Source: Aphrophora alni
Lineage: Eukaryota; Arthropoda; Insecta; Hemiptera; Aphrophoridae
Assembly: GCA_963513935.1 (NCBI GenBank)
Contig: OY740768.1
Location: 12,879,993-12,943,992, forward strand
DNA: 64,000 nucleotides
Direction: 5' to 3'
Shown: one piece after another, positions 13,661 to 26,161 of the stretch
How the letters are laid out: every line of letters begins with the position of its first letter
Position numbering within the stretch: the stretch's first letter is position 1
Translations under genes and position numbers: made by a program
Notes under the pieces: generated by a model
What the model saw: only the letters and a program-made list of their open reading frames with translations
What the model was told of the DNA's origin: nothing
Databases searched by the model: none

Positions 13661-14775
13661 AAAAAAAGAAGTTTTACTCTATTATTAGCTGTTAATACAT
13701 TTCTAAACCCATGCATTAATTAACCATTTGTCTAGTGGTTTACTATTATAAGTTTTTCACTTACCCAGCCATATAGAAAAAAGTTTTACTCTATTATTAG
13801 CAATTAATACATTTCTAAACCCATGCATTAATTAACCATTTTGTCTAGTGGTTTTCTACTATACGTGTTTCACTTACCCAGCCATATAGAAAAAAGTTTT
13901 ACTCCATTATTAGCAATTAATACATTTCTAAACCCATGCATTAAATAACCATTTTGTCTAGTGGTTTTCTACTATACGTGTTTCACTTACCCAGCCATAT
14001 AGAAAAAAGTTTTACTATATTATTAGCAATTAATACATTTCTAAACCCATGCATTAAATAACCATTTTGTCTAGTGGTTTTCTATTATACGTTTTTCACT
14101 TACCCAGCCATATAGAAAAAAGTTTTACTCTATTATTAGCAATTAATACATTTCTAAACCCATGCATTAATTAACCATTTTGTCTAGTGGTTTTCTACTA
14201 TACGTGTTTCACTTACCCAGCCATATAGAAAAAAGTTTTACTCTATTATTAGCAATTAATACATTTCTAAACCCATGCATTAATTAACCATTTGTCTAGT
14301 GGTTTTCTATTATACGTTTTTCACTTACCCAGCCATATAGAAAAAGGTTTTACTCTATTATTAGCAATTAATACATTTCTAAACCCATGCATTAATTAAC
14401 CATTTGTCTAGTGGTTTTCTATTATACGTTTTTCACTTACCCAGCCATATAGAAAAAAGTTTTACTCTATTATTAGCAATTAATACATTTCTAAACCCAT
14501 GCATTAATTAACCATTTGTCTAGTGGTTTTCTATTATACGTTTTTCACTTACCCAGCCATATAGAAAAAAGTTTTACTCTATTATTAGCAATTAATACAT
14601 TTCTAAACACATGCATTAATTAACCATTTGTCTAGTGGTTTTCTATTATACGTGTTTCACTTACCCAGCCATATAGAAAAAGGTTTTACTCTATTATTAG
14701 CAATTAATACATTTCTAAACCCATGCATTAATTAACCATTTGTCTAGTGGTTTTCTACTATACGTGTTTCACTTA
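13661..14775. repeat. Tandem satellite array, ten copies of a 112-113 bp unit
   Basis: The landmark ATGCATT falls at 13711, 13823, 13936, 14049, 14162, 14275, 14387, 14499, 14611 and 14723, a spacing of 112 or 113 bases. Copies differ by only a few bases, apart from the first, which is the most diverged. Each unit holds TTACCCAGCCATATAG; read on the minus strand this gives GGCTGGGTAAGTG, which resembles a 5' splice site. The last unit ends at CACTTA 14775. Confidence 0.97.
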
Positions 14776-15581
14776 GACAGGATCTACCTCCGTAATTTAA
14801 CTGATATTTACGTTACAAGGCCTAAGCAATCCGAAAATTGATTTTAAACTTAAAATAAGTTCATTGTTATCATCTGTACATAAGGACGACAGCGTCCACA
14901 AAAATTAAATCATGACTTTTAATTTTGTTTAGAGAACTCGTAAAGGCCAATAGAAACCATATTATAATTATATATAAAATAATAGGAAAATTTATAATTA
15001 AACCGTTTTTCCTATAAATGTTTTCAAATTATATAATCTGTACCTCCAAATGAAACTATAATGTTAAAAATTGAATTTCTCTACAGACCCCATAGCAAAA
15101 CAAACGGTGTAAAAACGTTTCACAAACTTTCTTCACTCACCTACTCTCAAAACCAACCATACATTCCACTTCGGTAGTTGTCAGTCTCAAAGAGAAATTA
15201 ACTGTGGAAGCCGTTTATATTTATTTATTTCAATAGTGGGTAAACTTTTTTGGCTTGTGTCATAAACGCGTCCTTTATTAATAAAGTCCCATTCCGAAGT
15301 TTCCTAATGGAATGAACATTCCCTGCAGCACCAGTTACACCTTTGTTAATAACAAAAGAGCGAGATCTTAGACAGATCTACCCCTACATTACTGTTCCGA
15401 ACAATAATAAATCTAGCAGCATTTCCCTGATTTCCTACGTTTAAATTCCGATAATTGTCTATTTTCGCTTTCCGGGTTGACGGTTTTAAGAGTAGAGGCA
15501 ATAAAAAGGTTAACCAGCGCATTGTGTTAGGCGGTTACAGATGAGACTCTGAGAACGGGTACACCTTTGGTCCACTTTCGA

Positions 15582-16217
15582 TTATTTCCAAACCCCAGTG
15601 TACTCTGGGGTCCGGAGTGTCTTCCTTATCCAGACTGGATGGGCATCAGTCCAGACCTGCAACTCCCCCACCGCGAACACTTCCATCAAGGACAGAAGTG
15701 GCTGTCTACTGAACAGAAACCGCGCATACGTCTTCGGCAGAGCAAGCTCACACCAGCTTACCAGATTCAGTGGTTGTGACGCTTTGATTAGGTAAACTCT
15801 CATAGACGCGCTACGACTCTGCACGTTCAAAAAATAATCCCTATATATAGATGTAGAGTGTTTATGTATCCCCAATGATTCAAGTAGTGTAACAGCCACG
15901 ACAAAATGTAAAAATATATGAGTATTGTATGTGTGTGTATATTTAGAGAAGATTTTTTTATGTTCCCACCCCTGTATAGCTCGGCTTCCGCGATGGACGT
16001 TAAACCCCTCTACATCCCTCCTCGATAAAACCCTAAGTAAAGGTGAAAGTAAGAAAATGTATATATGTAAACTGACTGTATGTCTATATGGATGATAGTT
16101 TATGTGTTGTGGGTGTTTGACTGGGAACCGCGAGGGTCGCCAACCCCTCTTATTAGGTGCAACTAGTCTCCACCCTTCCCTGCGGGGATGACATCTTTTA
16201 CTCACGAAAACCATCAC
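15582..16217 (-). other. Unassigned 211-codon open frame in a less AT-rich block
   Basis: The longest frame with neither an obvious repeat nor a known family. It starts MMVFVSKRCHPRREGW and ends EYTGVWK. The block is richer in G+C than its surroundings, notably at 15600-15780 and 16110-16190. A 70-codon frame lies on the opposite strand. The composition has no membrane helix or domain I recognise. It may be old mobile-element sequence or chance. Confidence 0.25.
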
Positions 16218-16974
16218 TAACAGCTCTCTAGAATTTTCTTGTCAAATTGATGTTGTCACAAAGCTGGATAACCCCAAATAACCCCGTGTTTGTAGAGTCG
16301 TTGTCCGTGACTTCTTTCAAACCTGGTACTGTAATTATTTGATCTACAATGTCCATCGACATTGTACAATGAAGGTATCGACGGGAGTCTCTGAAAATTT
16401 TGTATTAGCAAACAAAACTTTTAACTTTTTGAAATACGCTATAGAATAAACGGGTGAATGCTTCTTTATTGCAGTTACGTTTTACCCTTTATTTCGAGAG
16501 TGTATATTTCATGATATATGTCGCAAAATTTCGGTTTTGCAATACATGTAGCCCAGTACGAACAAAACATTCGTCATCCCACCAAAATTCCAGTTGGGAT
16601 ATTATATTTAACCCTAACATAACAAATAATGGTCTACTTGTTTCAGGCCAAAAGTTCCTAACTAATAAGATATTGAATTTTATATATCTTGTACACAAAA
16701 TTATTAAAATTAGACCTACAAACAGTTCAAATCCCACTGAGCTACTTGTTGAATTGATTATTAACTTCTGTCCACGATCTAGTCTATAATAAAGGTTATG
16801 ATATATCTTTTTCCTTAGTACCTACACATTATATGACATAAATAACGTTTAACACTCAGTAATAAAAAGAGGTCAAGTAATTATTAGTGTTCGTATAAAA
16901 TGTAAAAGCACATATAACCTCCAACGCGCACTATCACCGAGATTGTTGTGTATTTTTCTTTTTCCTTTTTAACA

Positions 16975-18450
16975 ATCTGATGTATTTTGTCTGTCTGTCC
17001 GTTTCTCGTCTGTCTGCCGACTGCTGTCATTAGTTTGTTTGTGTATTGTCCGTCTGTCTGACTGTTATCTATCTGTCTGCCTGTTTATCTTTATGTTTCT
17101 CTCCCTATCTTTCTGATTGTCTGTTGTCTATGTTTCTCTTTCTTCTATTAACAATCTGATTATATTTTGTCTGTCTGTCGTCCGCTGTCATTAGTTTGTT
17201 TGTGGATCGTCCGTCTAACTGTTATCTATCTGTCTGCCTGCCTATATTTCTGCTTGTCTGTTGTATGTTTCTCTGTCCCACTATTTAACAATCAAATTTT
17301 ATTTTGTCTGTCTGTCTGTGAAGTGCTGTATAGACTAAACAAGTGGATCAACTTTCATCAAAATTACTATGTGGGGTAACCCAAATCTGGAGTTTTTGAA
17401 GTTATCTTTTAGACAATTCATAAGAAGAAAAGTCCAATACAAATTTTTCTCAAAACCACTCCAACGAGTTTGATCAAACTGTGTTAAAATATAGTTTACT
17501 AAGGATCCAAACTCAATATTTGTGAACACAACATCAATAATAATAAAAATTCCTTAAAATATGTTACGGTATATATTTTTCCTCCATATTCCCAATGAAC
17601 CCTTAGAATATAACAAAATAAAATATTTGTTGCTGTACCTATTTTGTATTTTATAAATAAATTAAAACGGTTGTGATAGTTACAGAGCAATTTACCTGTA
17701 TCAATCTATTTGTGTCGTGTTTACATTCACTGAAATGAATTTCAAATCATGAAACTAGAAATGTTACGACATTTAGGCAGCAGTTAGTGCAATACATTAG
17801 TTTGTTAATTATCATAGTTGGAAGAACAATTGCATGTAGGGAACACATAAAACCAAACCACTGTTCAACCTATATTGCAATTAAAACTGCATTACATAAA
17901 AACAATAATTTATTTGTCAGGATTAGTATAAAACTTTTGCTAACTAATTTATTTCATGTAATCCATCGATTTTTGCAAACAACCAGTATTTTTTACAGAA
18001 CAAATTACACCTTGAAATTTGTAATAAACAATTAAATACGGTCTTCGATTTCTAAAACACCCGAAATATATATAGAGAGAATTGACATTTTGTATATGTG
18101 TAGAAATCATTGTAACATTCATATAGAAACTTGTCTACTCAAATAACTTTTTTCATAACTTTCTATTTGAAATTTTGTATCTGAAAAAATGGAAGTTATT
18201 GAACCTTAAGGACAACAGGAATATTGGTTTGTATAAAATTCTTGGTAATTGTATAAAATACGCAATTATACTGCGTCTAATTATCGAAATTTGTAAAATA
18301 TAATTTTTTTTTTCAATCAGAATATCGAAAATAAACAATTATTGTTCTTTGTAGTTTTATTAATTATTGACAATAATTTTTAAGGTAATGTATAAATACT
18401 TTTGTGTACGTTATTTAAAGCAAAAAAAATGTTGTCATCATCGCTTTAAT
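16975..18450. repeat. Diverged segmental duplication, copy 1
   Basis: Begins in CTGT-rich simple sequence (about 16985-17325). Shares TAGGCAGCAGTTAGTGCAAT, GGAAGAACAATTGCATGTAG, ACGGTCTTCGATTTCTA and a diverged TTCTTGGTAATT...AATACGC with copy 2, in the same order and orientation. No coding capacity recognised. Confidence 0.8.
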
Positions 18451-18562
18451 AAAAAAAAAGGAGAAACGTAAATAAAATAAGTGCTCCTAGTCCTCGGGTA
18501 CTTAATAACGTCAGGGTCGGAAGAGAACAAGAGTTGATCAAGATTCAAAGATTAGGAAAGGG
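18430..18562 (+). repeat. Family A interspersed repeat, first half
   Basis: GTCATCATCGCTTTAATAAA, CCTAGTCCTCGGGTACTTAA and GTCGGAAGAGAACAAGAG. The second half is missing or too diverged. Confidence 0.75.
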
Positions 18563-19554
18563 ACCAAACGAAAGAAAGAGTATCAATAAATTAAAACATA
18601 ATTTCTTAACAAGAAAGAAACAATTTAAAGAGTAACAATTATAGGGTATTCAGACAATGCAGAATCTTGCTGTGATGAATTGCGTAATTCTCCACAACGG
18701 CCTTTTTGTTTTTATTGTCATTGTTGTTCAAAGGAGCAAAACCTTTCGGTACCTTACCTGACCTAACCTTTACGTAAATAATTTTCCTACGCCTATAAAT
18801 TCCTTTAAACAAATATATATTTAGTTTATATTTTGGTTTAACCAAATCTACTGAATATTATTTCACAGTCAAACAACATAATATCTAAGAGGCGTCACAC
18901 CAAACTTCATTCTCAATATATTGGGCGATGTAAATACAAAAGCAGGCCTACGTTAACGACTGCTAGATACAATCCTTACTTGCATATTTGTTATTTTCTT
19001 ACATAAATAATGTACTTGGTGCATTGAAAATGATGTTGGCATAAAAGCCAAAATCACAAATATGTGAGTTGTACATAATAAGGTATGTATTTAACGATTT
19101 CACAAAATAGCAGCGAGTATTCAATACGTCATTTAAAATGCATATTTACTAAATATTCCGAGTTTAGAGAAAGTTCGAGGATGAGTAAAAAACCGAAATT
19201 GAGTATTTGCCGGATATACGCATTTTGAGGTTTCTAAAAAAGTGATTCTCGAAATGATGTCCGTCTTTACATCTCTGTCTTTGTAGTTATATATTAAATT
19301 ACCCAAACGTGGGGATAAATTTTGGCAAACATATAAGTCAAACCTGGAACAGATTATTTAATGATTTGTTAACTGTTAACTCAACATTTAAGGGTATCTT
19401 TTGCAAAGTCTTAGCTCAAAATTCAGATTTTCTCCAAATCGATTAAATAATTGTTTATCTAACGTCTTTAAAATTTAGTGCCTAACGGCTGAAACAAGTC
19501 GATCTCTCCAAAATTCTTGTTCGGAATTTATTAGTGGCGAACGAAGGATATTGT

Positions 19555-21460
19555 TCAAAAAGATCAAATGTCTTTATTTTGCGTCTGTTTGTCTTCTATT
19601 CTTCTTGTTCCGTCTGTCTATTGTATGTTATTTTGTTTGTTATTCTGTTGTTTATATTTTGTTAGTCGTCTGTGTGATTATTCTGTTTGTACATCTGTTT
19701 GTTTTTTGTTTCTCTTTTGTCTCTCCCTCGGTATCTCGTTTGTAAGTCTGTCAGTCAGTTTACGTGTTTATCGGTTTGTTTTATATATCTTATTGTCTAT
19801 CGTCTGTCATTTTGTCTTCTGTTTATCTGTCTGTTGTCTGTTATTCAGTCTAATTGTCTGTTTTTTCTATTGTCGTTATCTTTTTTCGAATTTTGTATGT
19901 GGAGTGTTTGGCTATATCTGGAGGTTTTATAACATATTTATTTATTCAATAACTCTTTACTGGAAAGTACTAAAATACACTTTTCTCAAAATCGCCTCCA
20001 ACAATACGACCATATTTTGTTAAAATGTAAGAACATAAAAACAATATTTGTAAATATGACAACAATAACAATGATAATTATTTTTAATATGGTACAGATA
20101 TGTTTTTCTTGATATGTCTAACAAACCCTGAAGTTTTTTTAGTTACAATCCTCGTCAAAATTGGGGTGGAAATAATTCCAACATTTAATTGTTGCTGATC
20201 CTATTTTGAATTTTAAGATAAACTATTACTATAGTTACAGCGTATTTCGCTATTTACATTCACTGAGAAGTACACATTAATTTTAAAACATGAAACTAGA
20301 AATGTTACGGCATCTAGGCTACAGTTTGTGCAACACATTAGTTTGTGAATTGCCATAATTGGAAGAACAATTGCATGTAGCAAACACATAAAACTAACCC
20401 ATTATTCAACCTATATTGCAAATACAACTGTATTACATAAAACCAATAAGCCATTTATTTGTTAGGATTAGTTTTAAACGTTCAGTTAACTATTTTACTT
20501 TATATGCTCCATTTATTTATGCAAACAACCTTAGACCTATTTTTTTCTAAACAAATTTTACATTTATTTTTTGAATGTTGTTGGTGTTTTAGCAATACGG
20601 TATTTTCCTACTGAATACTTCATGAGACGCGATCATAATTAATAAATATTTTCAGATGATCTAAATAAACAAACAAAAATTCACGGAACTTCTATCCGGA
20701 ACCGTTTGAATTCTCCCTGTCAATTTGTAGTTTTAAATTTTTTTTAAATTTTGAAGTTATATTCAGTTAAAATTTGGTACACAACTTTCAATGATCATCG
20801 TTAATATGACCATTAAAAACTATAATTGTCCACAGACCATTAAAAATGGTTCCTAATTCTATATTTTCATGGCATATATCAAGAAAACTATTGACTTTAT
20901 AAAATAATTACTAAAAAAACGATTTTGTTTGTTGTAAACATACTGTTACATTTAATTTTATTGTAAGTCTAGGGGTAATAGACTTATCAGTTAAATGTTT
21001 TTAAATATAATTCTTGGTTACTGGTGCAGGCTTTTCCACGTCCTCCTTTATAGGAAATGCAAAATAAAAAACAAATACGGTCTTCGATTTCTATAGACAG
21101 ATTTACATATCGAGTTAACATTTTGTATACAAGTATACATCATAATAATTTACCACTGTACTTAAAAATATATCTCTTCTCGAAATCAGTCATGATTTAA
21201 TTTATTTGAAATATTGTATCAAATATCTGAGGGAAAACGAAGGTGTTATGTAACAAAAATACCAAAATTTGGTAACCTTTAATGCTGAACAACGTGATAT
21301 TTTTGTATTATTGAAACGTAAATGGTAAATAAAATATCGTTATAAATCTAATTCTTGGTAATTAATTGCCTAGAATACGCAAGATTACTTATTTCTCAAA
21401 TAATTAACAAATAGTTCCTCATCTCAATAACATATTAAACTATTCTTGTTTTTATAGTTC
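19555..21460. repeat. Diverged segmental duplication, copy 2
   Basis: Starts with CTGT-rich sequence at about 19565-19870. The shared landmarks of copy 1 recur at about 20315, 20360, 21070 and 21340. About 450 bases around 20560-21060 have no counterpart in copy 1 and are probably an insertion here or a deletion there. Small frames over the CTGT tract are low complexity. Confidence 0.78.
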
Positions 21461-22739
21461 CCTGTACTTTTAGTTCTCAACCAACAACTAATCACTAAAA
21501 CTGTAATTTTGTATAACATAATAACTATTATCAAACATTTACTGCTATTTTTTTGAAAATTATTAACACCAATAACTTAATTTTCATTTGTATTATTAAA
21601 AAGCCTTAATTGTAAACATTAAAATAATAATACGAAATGCAAATGATATAATTATAAATGTATGTATAATCAGCCATTATATTGCAATATGGTTTGCTTT
21701 GCTCTCATTACGTTTATTACAAAGCACTCAAATCCCTTCCAACAGTTGTCGAGTAGTTGAACGTGTATTGACCACCCTCCAGTGCCCTGAGGTATTACGA
21801 TATTCCAGCGGTGAATATAATACAATTGTAGCTAATACTGCGGCAACAAAATAAGTTCCCTGATAAAATCTAATATCTAAAGGTTATACAAGAAATTAGG
21901 TTATGTATTTATGAAGTAGGGATTGGATTTAAGTATTGTTTCTAGTTAAGTGAAATATCCGTATATTAAAGTAAAATATAATGGTTATAAGAGTTGTACA
22001 TTTTTCACATCCAAAATAAAAAATCTCAAAACCAAATAAAATCAATCCAAAAGTAATCACAAAAAATCTATCTTCTCTAAATGACACTCGAAAATGAAAA
22101 TAATCCTTAACGATTATATCATTATACATATTATAACATAACAAAAGTTTGTTATGTGTAATTTTTTAAGTTAATATTTAAAAGTCACACGTTGTCGTGT
22201 CAATCTAATATTTAAGATGTTAGCTTTACTTATTTATTTGCAACACTACTAAAAAGGAACAACTTATGATTATTATACTCATAAACAACACCGTTTACCT
22301 GGATAAAACAAACTCTTTCTTTTAATGTTTTAAAAGAACAAAATTACCACAGTAATAAACATATACATGAAATTTATATTTACTTATCTAGAAAAACCAT
22401 TTACTCTCCATTCATTCCTTAAGATTAATTTATTTATCATAGACAATCTTAAAATACAAAATTTTACATTATTTTAACTCTTGTTAAAATCTTCAAATTA
22501 TCAGTTCCTTTTAGTTTATTATATTTCTTTACAATTTTATTTAATACTTTAAATTATTATTAACATTGATCATCTTTTTATTTAATCTCGGCTAGCTCAG
22601 TTTTTTACAATTAATTTAAAACAACAAAATCTCTTTATCTCGGGTCTTGGTTTTTTTGAATGGCTCAATCGAAAGTGAAATCAATTCTAAGTGAATTTAA
22701 TAATAATTAACAATTAATTGGTCTTGTACTTATCAAATC

Positions 22740-23575
22740 TGCTGGTCCTTCTTGCTCGGTCGGTTAGCACTTTACACTACACATGACTTTAATTTACCTT
22801 TTTTTATTCAAACAAAAAACAAAACACCACACTGCTTAAACACTTTTCGTTGGTAATTAATCTGTCTCTCCTTCCCTGATGCGGTTCCAAAATCTGTATC
22901 TCCTTCCTTGTAGTCGTTCCAAAATTACAGCACCTGTTCTACGATGATTGGTGTCCTTTACCTCTGGTGAATTTAAACTCCTTTTGATGATCTGTCTTTT
23001 TATTAAGAACTCCACAAACTCCAAATCTAACTTCCTATTCTAATTTAAACTTCCTTTACTTCGATTTTACTTTAATTTTAAACTTATTAAAAACTTTTCA
23101 ATATCAAGAGACTTCTTGTCCCTTACTCGCTGTAAAAAAAACTTTTCTTTTGTACACAGCGTACTCTTGCTGTGTACCGACCTTACGTCTTGGCGACTCT
23201 GGTAAGACTCCCCTAACAAACTATTTTCTAATATTCCTTCTCTAAAACACTGTTTTTCGCGCCCTGTTCGCTGATTTGTCGATTTCTACCAACTTTCTCT
23301 GCTTACGAACTTTCGCAATTCCTACTGGTTGTTTTTGAATTCTACCGTTGTGTTTTTTAAGTTTGGAGCGTCTCCGATTGGCCGACCTACTTTCTACTTG
23401 CGTTTTTTGTGTTTTTCTAAACTACCGTTATGATGCTGCATTCCCTTGATTTCTCTTTTTTTTTCTCTAGTAAAAACTCTGCTACCCCAAGAATTCCGTT
23501 ATTGTACACGTGCTGGCTTCAAGGTTCTTGAAATCCTAGTGCTATTGTAACCTAACACGTACATTTTTTATTACA
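22740..23575 (-). other. Unexplained strand-asymmetric block, possibly an old LTR
   Basis: The plus strand is C+T-rich. Read on the minus strand it begins TGTAATAAAAAATGTACGTG at 23575, has AATAAA signals and no ORF, which would fit an LTR. I found no matching partner LTR, primer-binding site or target duplication, so the call is weak. Confidence 0.25.
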
Positions 23576-23723
23576 GGCGGCATCTGCCGTTTTCTCTTCA
23601 TTTGTTTCTTAACATGGTTCTATATTTATTCTTTTATTCAAGTTATATTTTAATTAATTTATTTTTAGATTTCATGATTGATGATTTTATTTAGTTTAAT
23701 TTAATTGATATCATGATATCGTT

Positions 23724-23726
<3 letters not shown>

Positions 23727-23768
<42 letters not shown>

Positions 23769-23811
23769 GAGGTATATCATTGTAAATATCGTTAATATAT
23801 ATATATATATA
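23727..23811. repeat. Two (AT)n microsatellites
   Basis: Pure runs at 23727-23764 and about 23794-23811. Confidence 0.93.
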
Positions 23812-24096
23812 CGGTCTAAAGTTGTCCCATTAACGTATTTATTTGGCCCAATTATACTTAATAAACATTTAACGAAATCTCTAAGTTTGAGGAAATAATA
23901 GCCACATAGCCGATTGTTTTTGTTTATTTTTAACTGACATTTCGGAAGAGATGGCAACCAATAAGTTTTATTTGGGTCCTTAGGGGCTTTCACTTGAGCA
24001 GAATGTGATAAAAATCGTTGGACACGATTTTGAGAAAATCGTAATTTGAAGTTTATATCTTATAACAGCTACGAATACAGCCACTTTTTTGAACTC

Positions 24097-24130
24097 AGGT
24101 TAGGTTAGGTTATGTTAGGTTATGTTATCC
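24097..24130 (+). repeat. Short TTAGG-type interstitial telomere-like run
   Basis: GGTTAGGTTAGGTTATGTTA followed by GGTTATGTTA. The unit matches the common arthropod telomere repeat TTAGG, with point changes. The orientation is opposite to the CCTAA run at 45.6 kb. Confidence 0.6.
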
Positions 24131-24451
24131 CCAATATACAAATTGATTTTTCAACCCGCCACATGACTTTCTTCTCTAAACTATCTACACGTGAACTGTA
24201 AAAATACTATTGTAACTTTTTATGAGAAAAAATAATAATATTCTCTCTTTATGTTTATAAATAAATGTTGAGCGTGACTTGTAAGGTAATGTTGTATCTC
24301 TTTATCCAAGTGTTCCAAACGCTAAAACTATAAATACGATAAAGAAGTGGTTAACTAATAGCGATTTAAGCGATACTGAAGTCAGTGAATACTTATATAC
24401 AAGTCAAAACCAACTGACTGATCACGAAATCTTTAGAGCTATGAAAGCCTT

Positions 24452-24820
24452 TTAAAGCTATGAACTTTTTAACATGGTTTGGGATAGGTCAGTAGACGCG
24501 TACTAATAAAGGGCTTTGAAAATGTACCACTACAAGGGTGTTTTTTACCCCTAAAGCAATATCTCTGGATCCAAAAACCCTAGAGCTATGAATTTTTTAA
24601 CATGGTTTGGAGTAGGTCTGTAGTCGCGTAATAAGAAAGGGTTTTGAAAATGTTCCACTCCAAGGGTGTTTTTTACCCCTAAAGCATATATCTAGATCCA
24701 AGAAGCCTAGACCTATGAATTTTTTACCATGGTTTAGGGTAGGTCTGAAGAAATGGTTTTAAAAACTTTTCACTCCAAGGGTGTTTTTACCCCTAAAACA
24801 AGTATCATATCTTTGTTAAT
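24452..24820. repeat. Three tandem units of about 125 bp
   Basis: Units start near 24455, 24582 and 24708. Each runs AG(A/C)(G/C)CTATGAA, TTTTTTAACATGGTTT, GGTCTGTAG, GAAAATGTTCCACTCCAAGG and GTGTTTTTTACCCCTAAA. The third unit is shortened. No ORF. Confidence 0.88.
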
Positions 24821-25289
24821 TTATTATGAGTCGATTTAATCCAAATTGGTGTGTTGCTGTATTTGCGGATAATTTGTTTCCATAGCACCACTATTAGGGT
24901 TATACTACAAAAAAATTTCTTTATAAAACTTACTCAACTATCCCTTGGTAAAATTGGGACCATCAGCTAGTTACTTATAAATTTCTGTGTGTCAAAATAG
25001 TTTCCAATTTAACAGCAAATTTTACGTTCAAAATAAAGGCACTGCTAAGGGAAACCCCCTATCGAGTTTCATCTCTAATTTTTTCACGAGTTCGTTAGTC
25101 TACAAACTGATATTCTAGTCCTATTATTAATTGAATTAGAAATATCTATAAATAAATATTAGGATTGACTTGTGAGATAATATTAGATAAAATAAAACTC
25201 GAACACAAGATCTCTCAAATATTACGTTTACTTAATCAAACGCATTTCAATGACAAAGTCGCCATCCCCAGTGATCATGTCTTTATAAT

Positions 25290-26161
25290 ATTTTTTGCGT
25301 GTGGGTGAGGTTGTGGATGATTTTTGCAGTGTTTGATAAAAATGAAAATCTCGAAGAGTTTTGTGATATTATCGATTGATTTCACCCAACTACAAAGTTT
25401 ACGACAGAAGTTGAAAAAAATAATAATTTTCTTTTTTATGTAAATGTGTTTAGAAAAAGTAATAGTTTATCGTTTAGTGTTTACAGAAAGCCTACACACA
25501 GATAGATATATAAATAAGGATTCACACCATTCACCCGCGCATAAAAGAGCAGCTTTCAATGGTTCAGAAGTTAATAAATTTACCTTTTTCTAAAAAATAT
25601 TACAAAAAAGAACTTCAATACAATTATTATGGTGCTGCAATTTTTAATGGTTATCCAAAAGAAATAATAGATAATATAATAAAGAAAGGAATTTTTTTTT
25701 TTTTAATGAAGGAAGCGAAAAGTACTATTTTAGGTAATATGTCTCTACAACGATGGGTTAAAACTGAATTTGCTCCTCCAATGTCAAATATTGTAAAATA
25801 TTCGCTAAATAAATATGCAAATTTAAATGTAGCAATGTCAGCCGAGAATAATCTTTGTAAAATTTTGGGAAATCCAAAAGATAAAATTAAAGAAGAGGAT
25901 AAATCACAAATTTATTGTATAAATTATGACATATCTCCGAAGAAATATATAGGCCAAACAAAATGAAATGTCAGGAGAAGAGCAAAAGAACACTTTGCCT
26001 ACTTCAAATGAAATAGGCCTGATAAATCAGCTGTGGCTAAACATTGTTTAGAGGGAAAACATTATTTCAAAATAGAAAACTCTGTGTTGAAAAATGTTAG
26101 AAAATTAAATACAAGAGATACGTGGGAAATTTTGTATACTAACAAAAATAACTCAATATAA
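25290..26161 (+). mobile_element. Penelope-like retroelement, 5'-truncated, RT C-terminus plus GIY-YIG endonuclease
   Basis: Starts inside the RT at a degenerate VVDDFCSVFD (the YVDD catalytic motif). It continues through the PLE signature SVYRKPTHTDRYI then SHHSPAHKRAAF. A frameshift near 25555 moves into a 135-codon frame beginning MVQKLINLPFSKKYYKKEL, which leads to the GIY-YIG nuclease core (IYCINYD, then KYIGQTK). Past the TGA at 25964-25966 the same frame goes on for 65 codons, including VRRRAKEHF and KHCLEGKHYFKI, with one more TGA, and ends at TAA 26159-26161. The TGA after KYIGQTK is readily explained by CGA decaying to TGA. RT order followed by a C-terminal GIY-YIG domain defines the endonuclease-bearing PLE group. 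The copy is dead: truncated, frameshifted and with stops. Confidence 0.9.

Noticed and set aside
13534..13716. 60-codon minus-strand frame at the edge of the satellite array
   Set aside because: Partly satellite sequence, no recognisable product.
17167..19932. Frames with repeated CLSVCL-like peptides
   Set aside because: They come from CTGT-rich simple sequence in both copies of the segmental duplication.
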